Made by a program: the position numbers and the translations under genes. Shown here in pieces: positions 1-9,690 of a stretch of 64,000 bases of DNA. The stretch lies in contig NZ_CP120360.1 in NCBI RefSeq assembly GCF_029510815.1, forward strand, positions 558,001-622,000, written 5' to 3'. The notes beneath the pieces are model-generated. The model searched no databases, was not told the DNA's origin, and saw only the letters and a program-made list of their open reading frames with translations. Within the stretch, counting starts at the first letter, position 1; the number at the start of each line of letters is the position of its first letter. This DNA is from Janibacter sp. DB-40 (lineage in GTDB: Bacteria > Actinomycetota > Actinomycetes > Actinomycetales > Dermatophilaceae).

Positions 1-1137
1 GAGGCGACCTACCAGGAGCAGCTCGACGACGCTCCCGACCGGTGGTCGCCGCCTCCGGTCATCGAGCAGGCCAAGGAGGCCGCCCGCACCCAGGGGCTGT
101 GGAACCTCTTCCTCCCCGGGCAGGACGGCGCCGGCCTGACCAACCTCCAGTACGCGCCCCTGTGCGAGGTCCTGGGGCGCAGCCTGCACATCGCCCCCGT
201 CGCCACGAACTGCGCAGCACCGGACACCGGCAACATGGAGGTGCTGCACATGTTCGGCACCCCGGAGCAGAAGGAGCAGTGGCTGCGGCCACTGCTCGAC
301 GGCGAGATCCGCTCGGCCTTCGCCATGACCGAGCCGCGGGTGGCCAGCTCCGACGCCACCAACATCGAGACCTCGATCGTGCGCGACGGTGACGAGTACG
401 TCATCAACGGCCGCAAGTGGTACATCTCCGGCGCGATGAATCCCAACGCCAAGGTCCTCATCGTCATGGGCAAGACCGACCCGTCCGCGGACCGGCACCG
501 CCAGCAGTCGATGATCCTCGTGCCGCGGGACACCCCCGGTGTCGACGTGCGCCGCGGCATGAAGGTCTTCGGATACGACGACCGCGACCACGGCGGGCAC
601 GCGGAGATCGACTTCACCGACGTGCGCGTCCCCGTCGGCAACCTCATCGGCGAGGAGGGCGGCGGCTTCGCCATCGCCCAGGCCCGCCTCGGTCCGGGGC
701 GCATCCACCACTGCATGCGTCTGATCGGCATCGCCGAGCGATCCCTCGAGCTGATGGTCGCGCGTGCGTCCGAGCGCGTGGCCTTCGGCAAGCCCCTGTC
801 CGAGCAGGGCGTCGTCCGCGACTGGATCGCCGAGTCCCGGGTGCGCATCGAGCAGCTGCGGCTGCTCACCCTCAAGGCGGCCTGGCTCATGGACACGGTG
901 GGCAACAAGGGCGCCCACACCGAGATCCAGGCGATCAAGATCGCCGCGCCGAGCACCGTGGAGTGGATCCTCGACAAGGCCGTCCAGGTGCACGGGGCCG
1001 GTGGGCTCAGCCAGGATTTCCCGGTCGCGGAGTGGTACGCCCAGGTGCGCACCCTGCGCTTCGCCGACGGGCCCGACGAGGTCCACAAGAACGCCCTTGC
1101 CCGACACGAGATCCGGAGGCTGAGCACACGTGCCTGA
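1..1137 (+). CDS. acyl-CoA dehydrogenase (5' end outside window)
   Basis: FAD-dependent acyl-CoA dehydrogenase; 378 codons are visible and the frame is open to the left edge, so the N-terminus is missing. Family signs include the flavin/substrate-loop segment [16 protein letters not shown], the arginine-rich AFGKPL helix region and a C-terminal [12 protein letters not shown] segment. The catalytic-base region reads ADGPDEVH, so Asp stands where medium-chain enzymes have Glu, the pattern known from ACAD10/ACAD11-type enzymes that handle branched or 4-hydroxy acyl chains. The next gene starts at a GTG inside its last codons (8-base overlap), which indicates translational coupling. The substrate cannot be read from sequence. 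Family call is firm; the subtype is inferred. Confidence 0.93.
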   Translation, partial: EATYQEQLDDAPDRWSPPPVIEQAKEAARTQGLWNLFLPGQDGAGLTNLQYAPLCEVLGRSLHIAPVATNCAAPDTGNMEVLHMFGTPEQKEQWLRPLLDGEIRSAFAMTEPRVASSDATNIETSIVRDGDEYVINGRKWYISGAMNPNAKVLIVMGKTDPSADRHRQQSMILVPRDTPGVDVRRGMKVFGYDDRDHGGHAEIDFTDVRVPVGNLIGEEGGGFAIAQARLGPGRIHHCMRLIGIAERSLELMVARASERVAFGKPLSEQGVVRDWIAESRVRIEQLRLLTLKAAWLMDTVGNKGAHTEIQAIKIAAPSTVEWILDKAVQVHGAGGLSQDFPVAEWYAQVRTLRFADGPDEVHKNALARHEIRRLSTRA

Positions 1138-2317
1138 TCAGCAGCAGAGTCCTGACCTGCAGCAGCGGGTCGACGAGCTCCTCGCGAGCCACGACCCCGC
1201 GACGACACCCCCTGCCAGTTTCCTCGGCGCCCAGTACGACGCAGGCCTCGCCTGGGTCCACTTTCCCGAGGGCCTGGGCGGACTGGGCCTCTCCCGGGGC
1301 CGCCAGACCGAGATCGACGAGCGGCTCGAGGCCGCCGGCGCGCCGCGACCCGACTTCGGGCGCAACTCGATCGGTCTGGGCATGGCCGCACCGACGATGG
1401 TGGCCTTCGGCACCGAGGAGATGCAGCAGCGCTACCTGCGTCCGCTGTTCACCTGCACCGACATCTGGTGCCAGCTCTTCAGCGAGCCCGGGGCCGGCTC
1501 CGACCTGGCGGCCGTCGCGACCCGCGCCGTCCCCGACGGTGACGAGTGGGTCGTCGACGGGCAGAAGGTGTGGACCTCCGGGGCGCACAACGCCGACTAC
1601 GCCATCCTCGTGGCCCGTACCGACACCTCGGTCCCCAAGCACGCCGGGCTGACCTACTTCGTCGTCGACATGACCGACCCCGGGATCGAGGTCCGCCCCC
1701 TTCGCCAGATCACGGGCGAGGCCGAGTTCAACGAGGTCTTCCTCACCGGGGTGCGCATCCACGACCGCAACCGCGTCGGTGCCGTCGGTGAGGGGTGGAA
1801 GGTCGCGACGACGACGCTGAACAACGAGCGCGTCGCCATCGGCGCCGGCAACGATCGCGAGGCCGGGCAGATCGGGCTGGTGACCGAGCGCTGGCGCCGC
1901 GACCCCTCCGTGCGCACCGCCGGCAACCACAGCGAGCTGATGCAGTGGTGGGTCGAGACGGAGGTGACCCGGCTCGCCGGGGAGCGCCTGCGCCAGGGCC
2001 TCGAGGTCGGCCAGCCCGGCCCGGAGAGCTCGGCGATGAAGCTCGCCTTCGCCCACCAGGCGCAGCAGGTGGCCGGGTTCGCGCTCGAGCTCGCGCCCGA
2101 GGAGGGGCTGACGTACCACGACTGGACCATGGTGCGCCCCGAGGGCGGCTCCTTCCTCGGCCACGGCCCGGGCTTCCGTTACCTGCGGGCGAAGGGCAAC
2201 TCCATCGAGGGTGGCACCAGCGAGATCATGCGCAACATCATCGCCGAGCGCGTGCTCGGCCTCCCCCCGGAACACCGCCCCGACAAGGGCATCCCCTTCA
2301 AGGACGTGCCGCGATGA
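1130..2317 (+). CDS. acyl-CoA dehydrogenase, catalytic-type subunit
   Basis: 395-residue acyl-CoA dehydrogenase starting at GTG 1130. [10 protein letters not shown] near residue 118 is the flavin/acyl-CoA loop and [11 protein letters not shown] near residue 355 carries the catalytic Glu next to the GGTSEI signature. It overlaps the upstream dehydrogenase by 8 bases and the downstream one by 4 (ATGA junction). Adjacent, coupled dehydrogenase genes in which only one member keeps the catalytic Glu are known in mycobacteria to form alpha2beta2 enzymes (FadE28-FadE29 type). Here this gene keeps the Glu and its downstream neighbour does not, so I infer it is the catalytic partner of such a heterotetramer. 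Confidence 0.92.
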   Translation: MPDQQQSPDLQQRVDELLASHDPATTPPASFLGAQYDAGLAWVHFPEGLGGLGLSRGRQTEIDERLEAAGAPRPDFGRNSIGLGMAAPTMVAFGTEEMQQRYLRPLFTCTDIWCQLFSEPGAGSDLAAVATRAVPDGDEWVVDGQKVWTSGAHNADYAILVARTDTSVPKHAGLTYFVVDMTDPGIEVRPLRQITGEAEFNEVFLTGVRIHDRNRVGAVGEGWKVATTTLNNERVAIGAGNDREAGQIGLVTERWRRDPSVRTAGNHSELMQWWVETEVTRLAGERLRQGLEVGQPGPESSAMKLAFAHQAQQVAGFALELAPEEGLTYHDWTMVRPEGGSFLGHGPGFRYLRAKGNSIEGGTSEIMRNIIAERVLGLPPEHRPDKGIPFKDVPR

Positions 2318-3384
2318 CCGACATGCTCTACACCGACGTCGAGGAGTCCCTGCGATCCAGCGTCCGGTCCACCCTCCAGCGCTCCCTCGACGAGGGACTG
2401 CCCGCCCGCCTCTACGACGAGCCGGGTACCGACACCAGCGGGATCTGGCAGGCGCTCGCCGGCCAGATCGGCCTGGCCGGTCTGCTCGTCCCTGAGTCGC
2501 TCGGCGGCGTCGGCGCCGGCCCGCGCGAGGCGGCCGTCGTCCTCGAGGAGCTCGGGCGCACCGTCGCTCCGACACCGTTCCTCACCAGCGCCGTCATCGC
2601 CACGAGCGCGCTCCTGGCCGCCGGCGACGAGGCACACCTGCCCGCCCTGGCCTCCGGTGAGCGCACCGCGGCGCTCGTCCTGCCGTGGACGGCGCGTCGC
2701 GGCGCGTGGTCACCGGTGCGGGGGAGTGCCGAGCCGGTCGCCGGGGCACTGGCCGCCGACCTCTTCGTCGTGCCGACCGCGGGCGAAGGGGGAGTGACCT
2801 CCCTTCGCGCGTACGAGCGGAGCGACGTCGAGGTGGAGATGATCACCTCGCTCGACATGACCCGCCCGCTCGCCCGTGTCACCGTGCGCGGCGAGGGGGC
2901 CGAGATCGCCTCCGGGCCGGAGGCCGAGGCCGCGGTCGACGCGGGCCTGGCCGCCGGTGCCGCGCTCCTGGCGTCCGAGCAGCTCGGGCTGGCGCAGTGG
3001 TGCCTCGAGACGACCGTGGAGTACGCGAAGACACGCGTGCAGTTCGCCCGGCCGATCGGCTCCTTCCAGGCGATCAAGCACCGCCTGGCCGACCTCTACC
3101 TGCTCCTCGTCAACACCCAGGCCGCCGCCCGGTACGCCGCGGGGACCCTCGCCGACGGCGACCCCGACCAGCACGTCGCCCAGGCCCTCGCCCAGGCGTT
3201 CTGCGGCGATGCCGCCGTGCGCGCCGCGGAGGAGGCCCTGCAGCTGCACGGCGGGATCGGCATGACCTGGGAGCACCCGGTGCACACCCGCCTGAAGCGG
3301 GCGAAGTCCGACCAGCTGGCCCTCGGCACCCCGGAGCGGCACCGCGCCGACCTCGCCGGGCTCGTCGACCTCCCCGCCCACTGA
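2314..3384 (+). CDS. acyl-CoA dehydrogenase, probable non-catalytic partner subunit
   Basis: 356-residue acyl-CoA dehydrogenase family protein whose ATG overlaps the preceding stop codon. The C-terminal [12 protein letters not shown] segment near residue 308 is typical of the family. Where single-subunit enzymes have YEGT with the catalytic Glu, this protein has ALGT, so the base is missing. Together with the tight coupling to the previous gene this suggests the beta subunit of a heteromeric dehydrogenase. It contains an in-gene inverted repeat (2783-2790 with 2801-2808) built from the CGAAGGG word seen in the terminators. The missing residue is seen directly; the heteromer is inference from the mycobacterial FadE pairs. 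Confidence 0.9.
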   Translation: MTDMLYTDVEESLRSSVRSTLQRSLDEGLPARLYDEPGTDTSGIWQALAGQIGLAGLLVPESLGGVGAGPREAAVVLEELGRTVAPTPFLTSAVIATSALLAAGDEAHLPALASGERTAALVLPWTARRGAWSPVRGSAEPVAGALAADLFVVPTAGEGGVTSLRAYERSDVEVEMITSLDMTRPLARVTVRGEGAEIASGPEAEAAVDAGLAAGAALLASEQLGLAQWCLETTVEYAKTRVQFARPIGSFQAIKHRLADLYLLLVNTQAAARYAAGTLADGDPDQHVAQALAQAFCGDAAVRAAEEALQLHGGIGMTWEHPVHTRLKRAKSDQLALGTPERHRADLAGLVDLPAH

Positions 3385-3415
3385 CCACCTCATCACCACA
3401 CCAGGAGTGACCACC

Positions 3416-4612
3416 ATGCGCGAAGCAGTCATCGTCTCCACCGCCCGCACCCCGATCGGGCGCGCCTACCGCGGCGCCTTCAACGACACCCAGGCCCAGG
3501 AGCTCATCGGGCACGCCGTCCGGCACGCCGTCGAGCGCTCCGGCGTCGAGGGCGGCCTGGTCGAGGACGTCATCATCGGCGCCGCCCTCCAGCAGGGCTC
3601 GACCGCCATGAACATCGGCCGCCAGGCCGCACTGCGGGCCGGGCTGCCCGTCACCGTCGCCGGCATGTCCGTCGACCGGCAGTGCGCGAGCGGCCTCATG
3701 GCCATCGCCACCGCCGCCAAGCAGGTCGTCCTCGACGGCCAGCAGGTCGCCGTTGGCGGCGGCGTCGACTCGATCTCGCTCGTGCAGAACGAGCACATGA
3801 ACACCCACCGCGCCCAGGACCCGTGGCTCGTCGAGCACGTGCCCGCGACCTACATGTCGATGCTCGAGACCGCGGAGGTGGTCGCCAAGCGCTACGGCGT
3901 CTCCCGCGAGCAGCAGGACGAGTACGCCCTGCAGTCGCAGCAGCGGACCGCCGCGGCCCAGGAGTCCGGGGCCTTCGACGACGAGATCGTGCCGCTGCCG
4001 TCGACGAAGCTGACCAAGGACAAGACGACCGGCGAGGTCGGCTCGGAGCAGGTCACGCTCGCCAAGGACGAGGGCAACCGTCCCGGGACGGCGATCGAGG
4101 ACCTCGCCAAGCTGAACCCGGTGCTGGCCAAGGACGGCACCGAGGGTTTCTCGATCACCGCCGGCAACGCCTCCCAGCTGTCCGACGGCGCGTCTGCTGC
4201 CGTGGTCATGGAGGCGGAGGAGGCCGCGCGCCGCGGCCTGACCCCCCTCGGTGCCTTTCGCGGGATGGCCGTCGCCGGGGTGGAGCCCGACGAGATGGGC
4301 ATCGGTCCGGTCCGCGCGGTGCCGAAGCTGCTGAAGCAGCACGGCCTGACCGTCGACGACATCGACCTGTGGGAGCTGAACGAGGCCTTCGCCGTCCAGG
4401 CGCTCTACTGCCGTGACCACCTGGGCATCGACCCGGCGAAGTACAACGTCAACGGGGGTGCGATCTCCATCGGCCACCCCTATGGCATGAGCGGCGCGCG
4501 GATGGCCGGCCACGTGCTCATCGAGGGCCGGCGTCGTGGCGCCCGGTACGGCGTGGTGACCATGTGCGTCGGTGGTGGCATGGGCGCCGCCGGTCTCTTC
4601 GAGATCTTCTGA
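3416..4612 (+). CDS. thiolase (acetyl-CoA C-acyltransferase)
   Basis: 398-residue thiolase that cleaves 3-ketoacyl-CoA with CoA or runs in reverse. The nucleophilic Cys is at about residue 90 in DRQCASGLM, the catalytic His at about 354 in [10 protein letters not shown] and the second Cys at about 384 in [10 protein letters not shown], all matching the family in spacing and overall length. ATG 3416 is preferred over an in-frame GTG at 3407 because AGGAG at 3402-3406 sits at the right distance. It follows the dehydrogenase pair and precedes an acyl-CoA carboxylase, fitting the terminal step of an acyl chain degradation pathway. No enoyl-CoA hydratase or hydroxyacyl-CoA dehydrogenase is visible in the window. 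Confidence 0.95.
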   Translation: MREAVIVSTARTPIGRAYRGAFNDTQAQELIGHAVRHAVERSGVEGGLVEDVIIGAALQQGSTAMNIGRQAALRAGLPVTVAGMSVDRQCASGLMAIATAAKQVVLDGQQVAVGGGVDSISLVQNEHMNTHRAQDPWLVEHVPATYMSMLETAEVVAKRYGVSREQQDEYALQSQQRTAAAQESGAFDDEIVPLPSTKLTKDKTTGEVGSEQVTLAKDEGNRPGTAIEDLAKLNPVLAKDGTEGFSITAGNASQLSDGASAAVVMEAEEAARRGLTPLGAFRGMAVAGVEPDEMGIGPVRAVPKLLKQHGLTVDDIDLWELNEAFAVQALYCRDHLGIDPAKYNVNGGAISIGHPYGMSGARMAGHVLIEGRRRGARYGVVTMCVGGGMGAAGLFEIF

Positions 4613-4665
4613 CCGACCCCGCCCGACGCCGGCCCGACCGCCGCACACCACCGAGGAGCCACCGC

Positions 4666-7600
4666 GTGTCCGTCTACGTCGCCAACCGTGGGGAGATCGC
4701 CGTCCGGATCGTCCGGGCCGCGCTGGAGGCGGGGCACGAGGTCGTCGTGGCCGTGACCCGGGCGGAGACGGACTCGCTCGCCGCCCGTCTGGCCACGGGG
4801 GTCCACGTCCTGCCCGGTGAGGGCGCGGCTGCCTACCTCGATGCGGAGGTGCTCGTCGCGGGGGCCACCGAGCACGGGTGCACGATGCTGCACCCGGGCT
4901 ACGGGTTCCTCAGCGAGAGCCCGGTGCTGGCCAGGGCGTGTGCCGGGGCCGGGGTGGTCTTCATCGGGCCGGACGCCGCGCTCCTGGAGCTCTTCGGCGA
5001 CAAGGGCCGGGCGCGCGAGGCCGCGGTCGGGTCCGGGGTGCCGGTCCTGCCGGCCACCCCGGTCGGGGTCACCGAGGCCGAGGCCGCGGAGTTCGCGGCC
5101 GCCCAGCGCCCGGCCGGCGTGATGATCAAGGCGGCCGCCGGCGGGGGCGGCCGCGGGATGCGGGCCGTCCCCGCCGGCGCGTCGCTCACGGAGGCCTGGC
5201 AGCGGGCCGGGTCCGAGGCCGGGCGCAGCTTCGGGTCCGCAGACCTGTTCGCGGAGCTGTACGTCGAGCGCGCCCGCCACGTCGAGGTCCAGGTCGCGGC
5301 CGACGGCGAAGGGGGCGTCGTCCACCTCGGTGAGCGGGACTGCACCCTCCAGCGCCGCTTCCAGAAGGTGGTCGAGGTGGCCCCGGCGCCGGGACTGCCC
5401 CAGGAGGTCCGCACGGCCCTCCACGACGCGGCCGTGCGGCTGCTCGCCGGCCGTGGCTACCGCGGGCTCGCGACCGTCGAGTTCCTCGTCGACGCCGACG
5501 ACCCGGCTCGCTGGTGGTTCATCGAGGTCAACCCGCGCCTGCAGGTCGAGCACCCGGTGACCGAGCTCGTCACGGGGGTCGACCTCGTCCTGACCCAGCT
5601 GCGTCTGGCCGCCGGGGCGTCCCTCGACGACCTCGGTCTGCGCACCCCACCGCCTGTGAGCGGGGCGGCGGTCGAGCTGCGGGTGGCCGCCGAGCGGATC
5701 GGCGCGAGCGGTGAGGCGCTGCCTTCCCACGGCGTCGTCGGCAGGCTGACCCTGCCCACCGGGCCGGGAGTGCGCGTCGACACCCACCTCGTCGAGGGGA
5801 CCCGGGTCGACGGTGCCTTCGACTCCCTCGTGGCCAAGCTCGTCACGCACAGCCACGGCGGCGTCACCGGCGCTCTCCACAAGGCGCGCCGTGCCGCGGT
5901 CGAGTGCGAGATCGCGGGGGTGGAGACCAACCTGCCCCTGCTGCGCGAGCTGCTCGAGCACGACGACGTCGCGCGGTGGGCGGTGACGACGCAGTGGTTC
6001 GGGCAGTCGGGCCTCTCGCGTGCCGCGTCGGCCGGCGACGCCGGCGACGGCGAGGTCGTCGCCGAGATGGCCGGGACGGTCGTCGCGGTGCTCGTCGAGG
6101 AGGGCCAGACGGTCGCCGTGGGTGACCCGCTCGTCGTCCTCGAGGCGATGAAGATGGAGCACCTCGTGCCCGCGCCCGCCTCCGGCGTGGTGACGACCGT
6201 GCGTGCCCGTCCCGGAGCGAGCACCGCCCCCGACGACCTGCTCGTGCGGCTGCGCCCCTCGGCGGACCAGTCGGGCGGCGCGGACGCCGTCGAGGGTCCC
6301 GACCTCGACGCCGAGCGCAGCGACCTCACCCGGCTGCAGCAGCGGCGCGACCGTCGACTGGACGAGGCGCGGCCCGACGCGGTCGCGAAGCGTCACGGGC
6401 GCGGGCAGCGGACCGCGCGGGAGAACATCGCCGACCTCGTCGACGACGGCAGCTTCGTCGAGTACGGCGGCCTCGCGGTCGCGGCGCAGCGGGCCCGACG
6501 CAGCGAGGAGGACCTCATCGCGAGCACGCCCGCCGACGGGATCGTCACCGGGATCGGCCGGGTGAGCGCAGCGTCGGCCGGGGGCGAGGACCGCTGCGCG
6601 GTGCTGGCCTACGACTACACCGTCCTCGCCGGCACGCAGGGCTACCTCAACCACAAGAAGACCGACCGTCTCCTGGAGACCGCCGAGCAGCAGCGCCTGC
6701 CCGTCGTCCTCTTCGCCGAGGGAGGTGGCGGACGTCCCGGGGACACCGACACCACCGTCGCGAGCGGGCTGGACGTGCCCACCTTCGCCACGATGGGCCG
6801 GCTGAGCGGACTCGTCCCGACGGTCGGCATCGCCGCCGGCCGGTGCTTCGCTGGCAACGCGGCCCTCCTGGGCTGCTGCGACGTCATCATCGCCACCCGC
6901 GACTCGACGATCGGGATGGGCGGACCGGCGATGATCGAGGGCGGCGGCCTGGGTGTCTTCGCGCCCGAGGAGGTCGGGCCGATCGAGGTCCAGGGCAGCA
7001 ACGGCGTCGTCGACGTCGTGGTGGAGGACGAGGCCGAGGCGGTCGCCGTGGCGCGCCAGTACCTGGGCTACTTCCGGGGCCGGCGCGAGGAGTGGACCGC
7101 CGCCGACCAGCGGGCACTGCGCCACGTCGTGCCGGAGAACAGGGTGCGTGCCTACGACGTCCACCGGGCGGTCGAGACGCTCGCCGACGAGGGGTCGGTC
7201 CTCGAGCTGCGTTCCGGCTTCGCCCCTGGTGTCATCACCGCGCTCGTGCACATCGAGGGACGGCCGATGGGGCTCGTGGCCAACAACCCGCGCCACCTCG
7301 GGGGCGCGATCGACACCCCGGCCGCGGACAAGCTCGCCCGCTTCCTCCAGCTGTGCGACGCGCACGGACTGCCGGTCGTGTCCCTGTGCGACACGCCGGG
7401 ATTCATGGTCGGACCCGACCACGAGCGGACCGCGACGGTGCGCCACTTCGCGCGTCTCTTCGTCATCGGGGCCCACCTGCGGGTGCCCATCGTCACCGTC
7501 GTCCTGCGCAAGGCCTACGGCCTGGGCGCCCAGGCGATGGCGGCGGGCAGCTTCCGGCGGCCGGCGGCCACCCTCGCCTGGCCCACGGGCGAGGTCGGGG

Positions 7601-7854
7601 GGATGGGACTCGAGGGCGCTGTGCGCCTCGGCTTCCGCCGTGAGCTCGACGCGGTCACCGACCCGGTCGAGCGCCGCGCGCTGGAGCAGCGGCTCCTCGA
7701 CGACCTGTACGAGCGAGGGCGGGCGGTCAACGCCGCCGCCGTCGTCGAGCTCGACGACGTGATCGACCCGGTGGACACCCGGCAGTGGATCCTCACCGCG
7801 ATGTCGTCGTCGCCGCCCGCGGACGTGCCGTCGCGGTACGTCGACACCTGGTGA
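4666..7854 (+). CDS. single-chain biotin-dependent acyl-CoA carboxylase (BC-BCCP-CT fusion)
   Basis: 1062 residues carrying all parts of an acyl-CoA carboxylase in one chain. Residues 1 to about 445 are biotin carboxylase (ANRGEIAVRI at the start, glycine-rich ATP loop AAAGGGGRGM, FIEVNPRLQVEHPVTE). A biotinyl domain follows with EAMKM, the biotinylated Lys being residue 496. From about residue 530 to the end is a complete carboxyltransferase. Actinobacteria usually split these into alpha (AccA) and beta (AccD) genes; one-chain forms exist (long-chain acyl-CoA carboxylase type) but are uncommon. Start is GTG 4666 behind GAGGAG; the in-frame extension upstream lies inside the thiolase gene. 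The substrate is unknown; propionyl-, longer-chain or prenyl-type acyl-CoA are possible. Confidence 0.92.
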   Translation: MSVYVANRGEIAVRIVRAALEAGHEVVVAVTRAETDSLAARLATGVHVLPGEGAAAYLDAEVLVAGATEHGCTMLHPGYGFLSESPVLARACAGAGVVFIGPDAALLELFGDKGRAREAAVGSGVPVLPATPVGVTEAEAAEFAAAQRPAGVMIKAAAGGGGRGMRAVPAGASLTEAWQRAGSEAGRSFGSADLFAELYVERARHVEVQVAADGEGGVVHLGERDCTLQRRFQKVVEVAPAPGLPQEVRTALHDAAVRLLAGRGYRGLATVEFLVDADDPARWWFIEVNPRLQVEHPVTELVTGVDLVLTQLRLAAGASLDDLGLRTPPPVSGAAVELRVAAERIGASGEALPSHGVVGRLTLPTGPGVRVDTHLVEGTRVDGAFDSLVAKLVTHSHGGVTGALHKARRAAVECEIAGVETNLPLLRELLEHDDVARWAVTTQWFGQSGLSRAASAGDAGDGEVVAEMAGTVVAVLVEEGQTVAVGDPLVVLEAMKMEHLVPAPASGVVTTVRARPGASTAPDDLLVRLRPSADQSGGADAVEGPDLDAERSDLTRLQQRRDRRLDEARPDAVAKRHGRGQRTARENIADLVDDGSFVEYGGLAVAAQRARRSEEDLIASTPADGIVTGIGRVSAASAGGEDRCAVLAYDYTVLAGTQGYLNHKKTDRLLETAEQQRLPVVLFAEGGGGRPGDTDTTVASGLDVPTFATMGRLSGLVPTVGIAAGRCFAGNAALLGCCDVIIATRDSTIGMGGPAMIEGGGLGVFAPEEVGPIEVQGSNGVVDVVVEDEAEAVAVARQYLGYFRGRREEWTAADQRALRHVVPENRVRAYDVHRAVETLADEGSVLELRSGFAPGVITALVHIEGRPMGLVANNPRHLGGAIDTPAADKLARFLQLCDAHGLPVVSLCDTPGFMVGPDHERTATVRHFARLFVIGAHLRVPIVTVVLRKAYGLGAQAMAAGSFRRPAATLAWPTGEVGGMGLEGAVRLGFRRELDAVTDPVERRALEQRLLDDLYERGRAVNAAAVVELDDVIDPVDTRQWILTAMSSSPPADVPSRYVDTW

Positions 7855-7868
7855 GCAAGGAGCGAGCA

Positions 7869-9542
7869 GTGGAGTACACCCAGCACCTCGAGGAGGTCCG
7901 GCGGCGGCAGGAGCGGGTCCGTCCCGCGGACACGCCCCGGGACGTCGTGCACCCCCTCGGGGAGCTCACCGTGCCGGAGTACGTCGACGCCTGGGCGCAG
8001 CGCCGGCCGGGACGGGCGGCCGTGGTCCACGACGACGTCGTCATCGACTACCGGGAGCTCGCGGACCGGCAGGCCCGGTGGGCCGGCTGGCTGCGGGCGA
8101 AGGGGGTCGCCCCCGGCGAGCGCGTCGGCGTCCACCTGGGCAACGTCCCGGAATTCGTCGTCGCCTTCCTCGGCTCGCTGCGGGCCGGGTGCGTCCACGT
8201 GCCGGTCAACCCGATGTTCCGGCACGCCGAGCTCGTCCACGAGCTCGCGGACTCCGGCGCGAGCGTCGTCGTGACGAGCGCGGCGCTGGCGCAGCGGCTC
8301 TGCGACACGGCGGCCGAGACCGAGGTGCGCACGGTCGTGGTCCTCGCCGGCGAGCGGGACCCCCTTCCCGTCGTCGAGGGTGTCGAGGTGGTGCGCTGGA
8401 GCGACACCCTGGCCGCGGAGCCGCTCCGCGAGCCGGCCCGTGACCTCGACGCGCTCGCCGCCCTCAACTACACGGGCGGGACGACCGGTCTGCCCAAGGG
8501 GTGCGAGCACACCCAACGGCACATGGTCTACACGGCGGTGAGTGCCTCGGGGGCCAACGGGCTGGACGGCACCGATGTCGTCTCGCTGTGCTTCATCCCC
8601 GTCTTCTGGATCGCCGGGGAGGACCTGGGCATCCTCATCCCGCTCGTCATGGGCGGGACGACGGTGCTGCTCGAGCGGTGGGACGCGGCCACGGTGGTCG
8701 ATCTCGTCGAGCGCCACCGGGTGACGATGACCGCCGCGACCGTGGAGAGCTATCTCGGCATCCTCGAGGTGCCGGGGGTCGCGGAGCGTGATCTCAGCTC
8801 CTTCACCGCGCCCATGGCGATGTCCTTCATCCGCAAGCTCACCCCCGAGATCCGTCGCGCGTGGTCGCAGGTGGTCGGCGCGGGGTCGGTGCTGCGCGAG
8901 GGGTCCTACGGGATGACCGAGAGCCACACCGTCGACGTCGTCCCCCACGGCCTCCACGAGGGCGACCACGACCTGCTCAGCGAGCCGGTCTTCTGCGGGT
9001 TGCCCGTGCCCGGCACCGACGTGGTCGTCGTCGACCCGGTGACCACGGAGCCGATGGCCTTCGGCGAGGCGGGGGAGATCCTCCTGCGCAGCCCGTCGAT
9101 CATGACCGGTTACTGGCGCAACCCCGCAGCGACCGCCGAGCAGCTGCGCGACGGGTGGCTGCACACGGGGGACACCGGGTACCTCGACGAGGACGGCTGC
9201 CTGCACTACCTGGCCCGGACCAAGGAGATGATCAAGGTCAAGGGCATGAGCGTCTTCCCGGCCGAGGTGGAGACGATGCTCGCCCGCCACCCGGCGCTCG
9301 ACTCGGTCGCCGTGGTCCCCGCCGACGACGAGATCACCGGGCAACGGCCGGTCGCCTTCGTCAGCCTGCGTGACGGGTCGTCGGTCACCGCTGACGAGCT
9401 GGAGGAGTGGGCGCGCGGCCAGATGGCCGGCTACAAGGTCCCGCTCGTCGAGGTGCTCGCGCAGTTCCCGCTCACCGACACCGGCAAGGTCCGCAAGGCG
9501 GAGCTGCTCGGACGCGCAGAGGCGCTCGTGACCCGTTCCTGA
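7869..9542 (+). CDS. AMP-forming acyl-CoA synthetase/ligase
   Basis: 557-residue member of the ANL adenylating superfamily, activating a carboxylic acid to acyl-CoA through an acyl-AMP. Visible motifs are the phosphate loop YTGGTTGLPKG at about residue 200, YGMTES, the hinge region WLHTGDTGYLDEDG and the C-terminal KEMIKVKGMSVFP and TGKVRKAEL segments with the catalytic Lys. GTG 7869 is chosen because AAGGAG at 7857-7862 lies 6 bases upstream; a GTG at 7851 in the same frame lacks this. It follows the carboxylase by 14 bases, so it is the last gene of the tightly packed cluster and would provide the substrate for the upstream enzymes. Confidence 0.93.
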   Translation: MEYTQHLEEVRRRQERVRPADTPRDVVHPLGELTVPEYVDAWAQRRPGRAAVVHDDVVIDYRELADRQARWAGWLRAKGVAPGERVGVHLGNVPEFVVAFLGSLRAGCVHVPVNPMFRHAELVHELADSGASVVVTSAALAQRLCDTAAETEVRTVVVLAGERDPLPVVEGVEVVRWSDTLAAEPLREPARDLDALAALNYTGGTTGLPKGCEHTQRHMVYTAVSASGANGLDGTDVVSLCFIPVFWIAGEDLGILIPLVMGGTTVLLERWDAATVVDLVERHRVTMTAATVESYLGILEVPGVAERDLSSFTAPMAMSFIRKLTPEIRRAWSQVVGAGSVLREGSYGMTESHTVDVVPHGLHEGDHDLLSEPVFCGLPVPGTDVVVVDPVTTEPMAFGEAGEILLRSPSIMTGYWRNPAATAEQLRDGWLHTGDTGYLDEDGCLHYLARTKEMIKVKGMSVFPAEVETMLARHPALDSVAVVPADDEITGQRPVAFVSLRDGSSVTADELEEWARGQMAGYKVPLVEVLAQFPLTDTGKVRKAELLGRAEALVTRS

Positions 9543-9628
9543 CGCCCGGCCTGCACCCCTCGTGACGGACGGGCCGCGCCACCCGCCGCACGGCGGCGCC
9601 GCCCGCGTCTCACCGCCGAACGTGACCC

Positions 9629-9657
9629 TTGACACGGGGACGCGCCGACCTCAACAT
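9629..9657 (+). promoter_or_regulatory. candidate promoter of the MFS transporter
   Basis: TTGACA (9629-9634), 17-base spacer and CAACAT (9652-9657). The -35 box is a perfect consensus match and the -10 keeps the key A2 and T6. It lies in the only sizeable gap of the catabolic cluster and would give a transcript start near 9664, ahead of AAGGAG at the transporter gene. No obvious operator palindrome was seen next to it. Confidence 0.55.
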
Positions 9658-9690
9658 GAACCCGAATCAGCATTCAACTAAGGAGACTCC

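Noticed and set aside
4480..7476. 998-codon minus-strand frame opposite the acyl-CoA carboxylase
   Set aside because: Shadow of the fused carboxylase; no motif, and the plus strand has all three enzyme domains.
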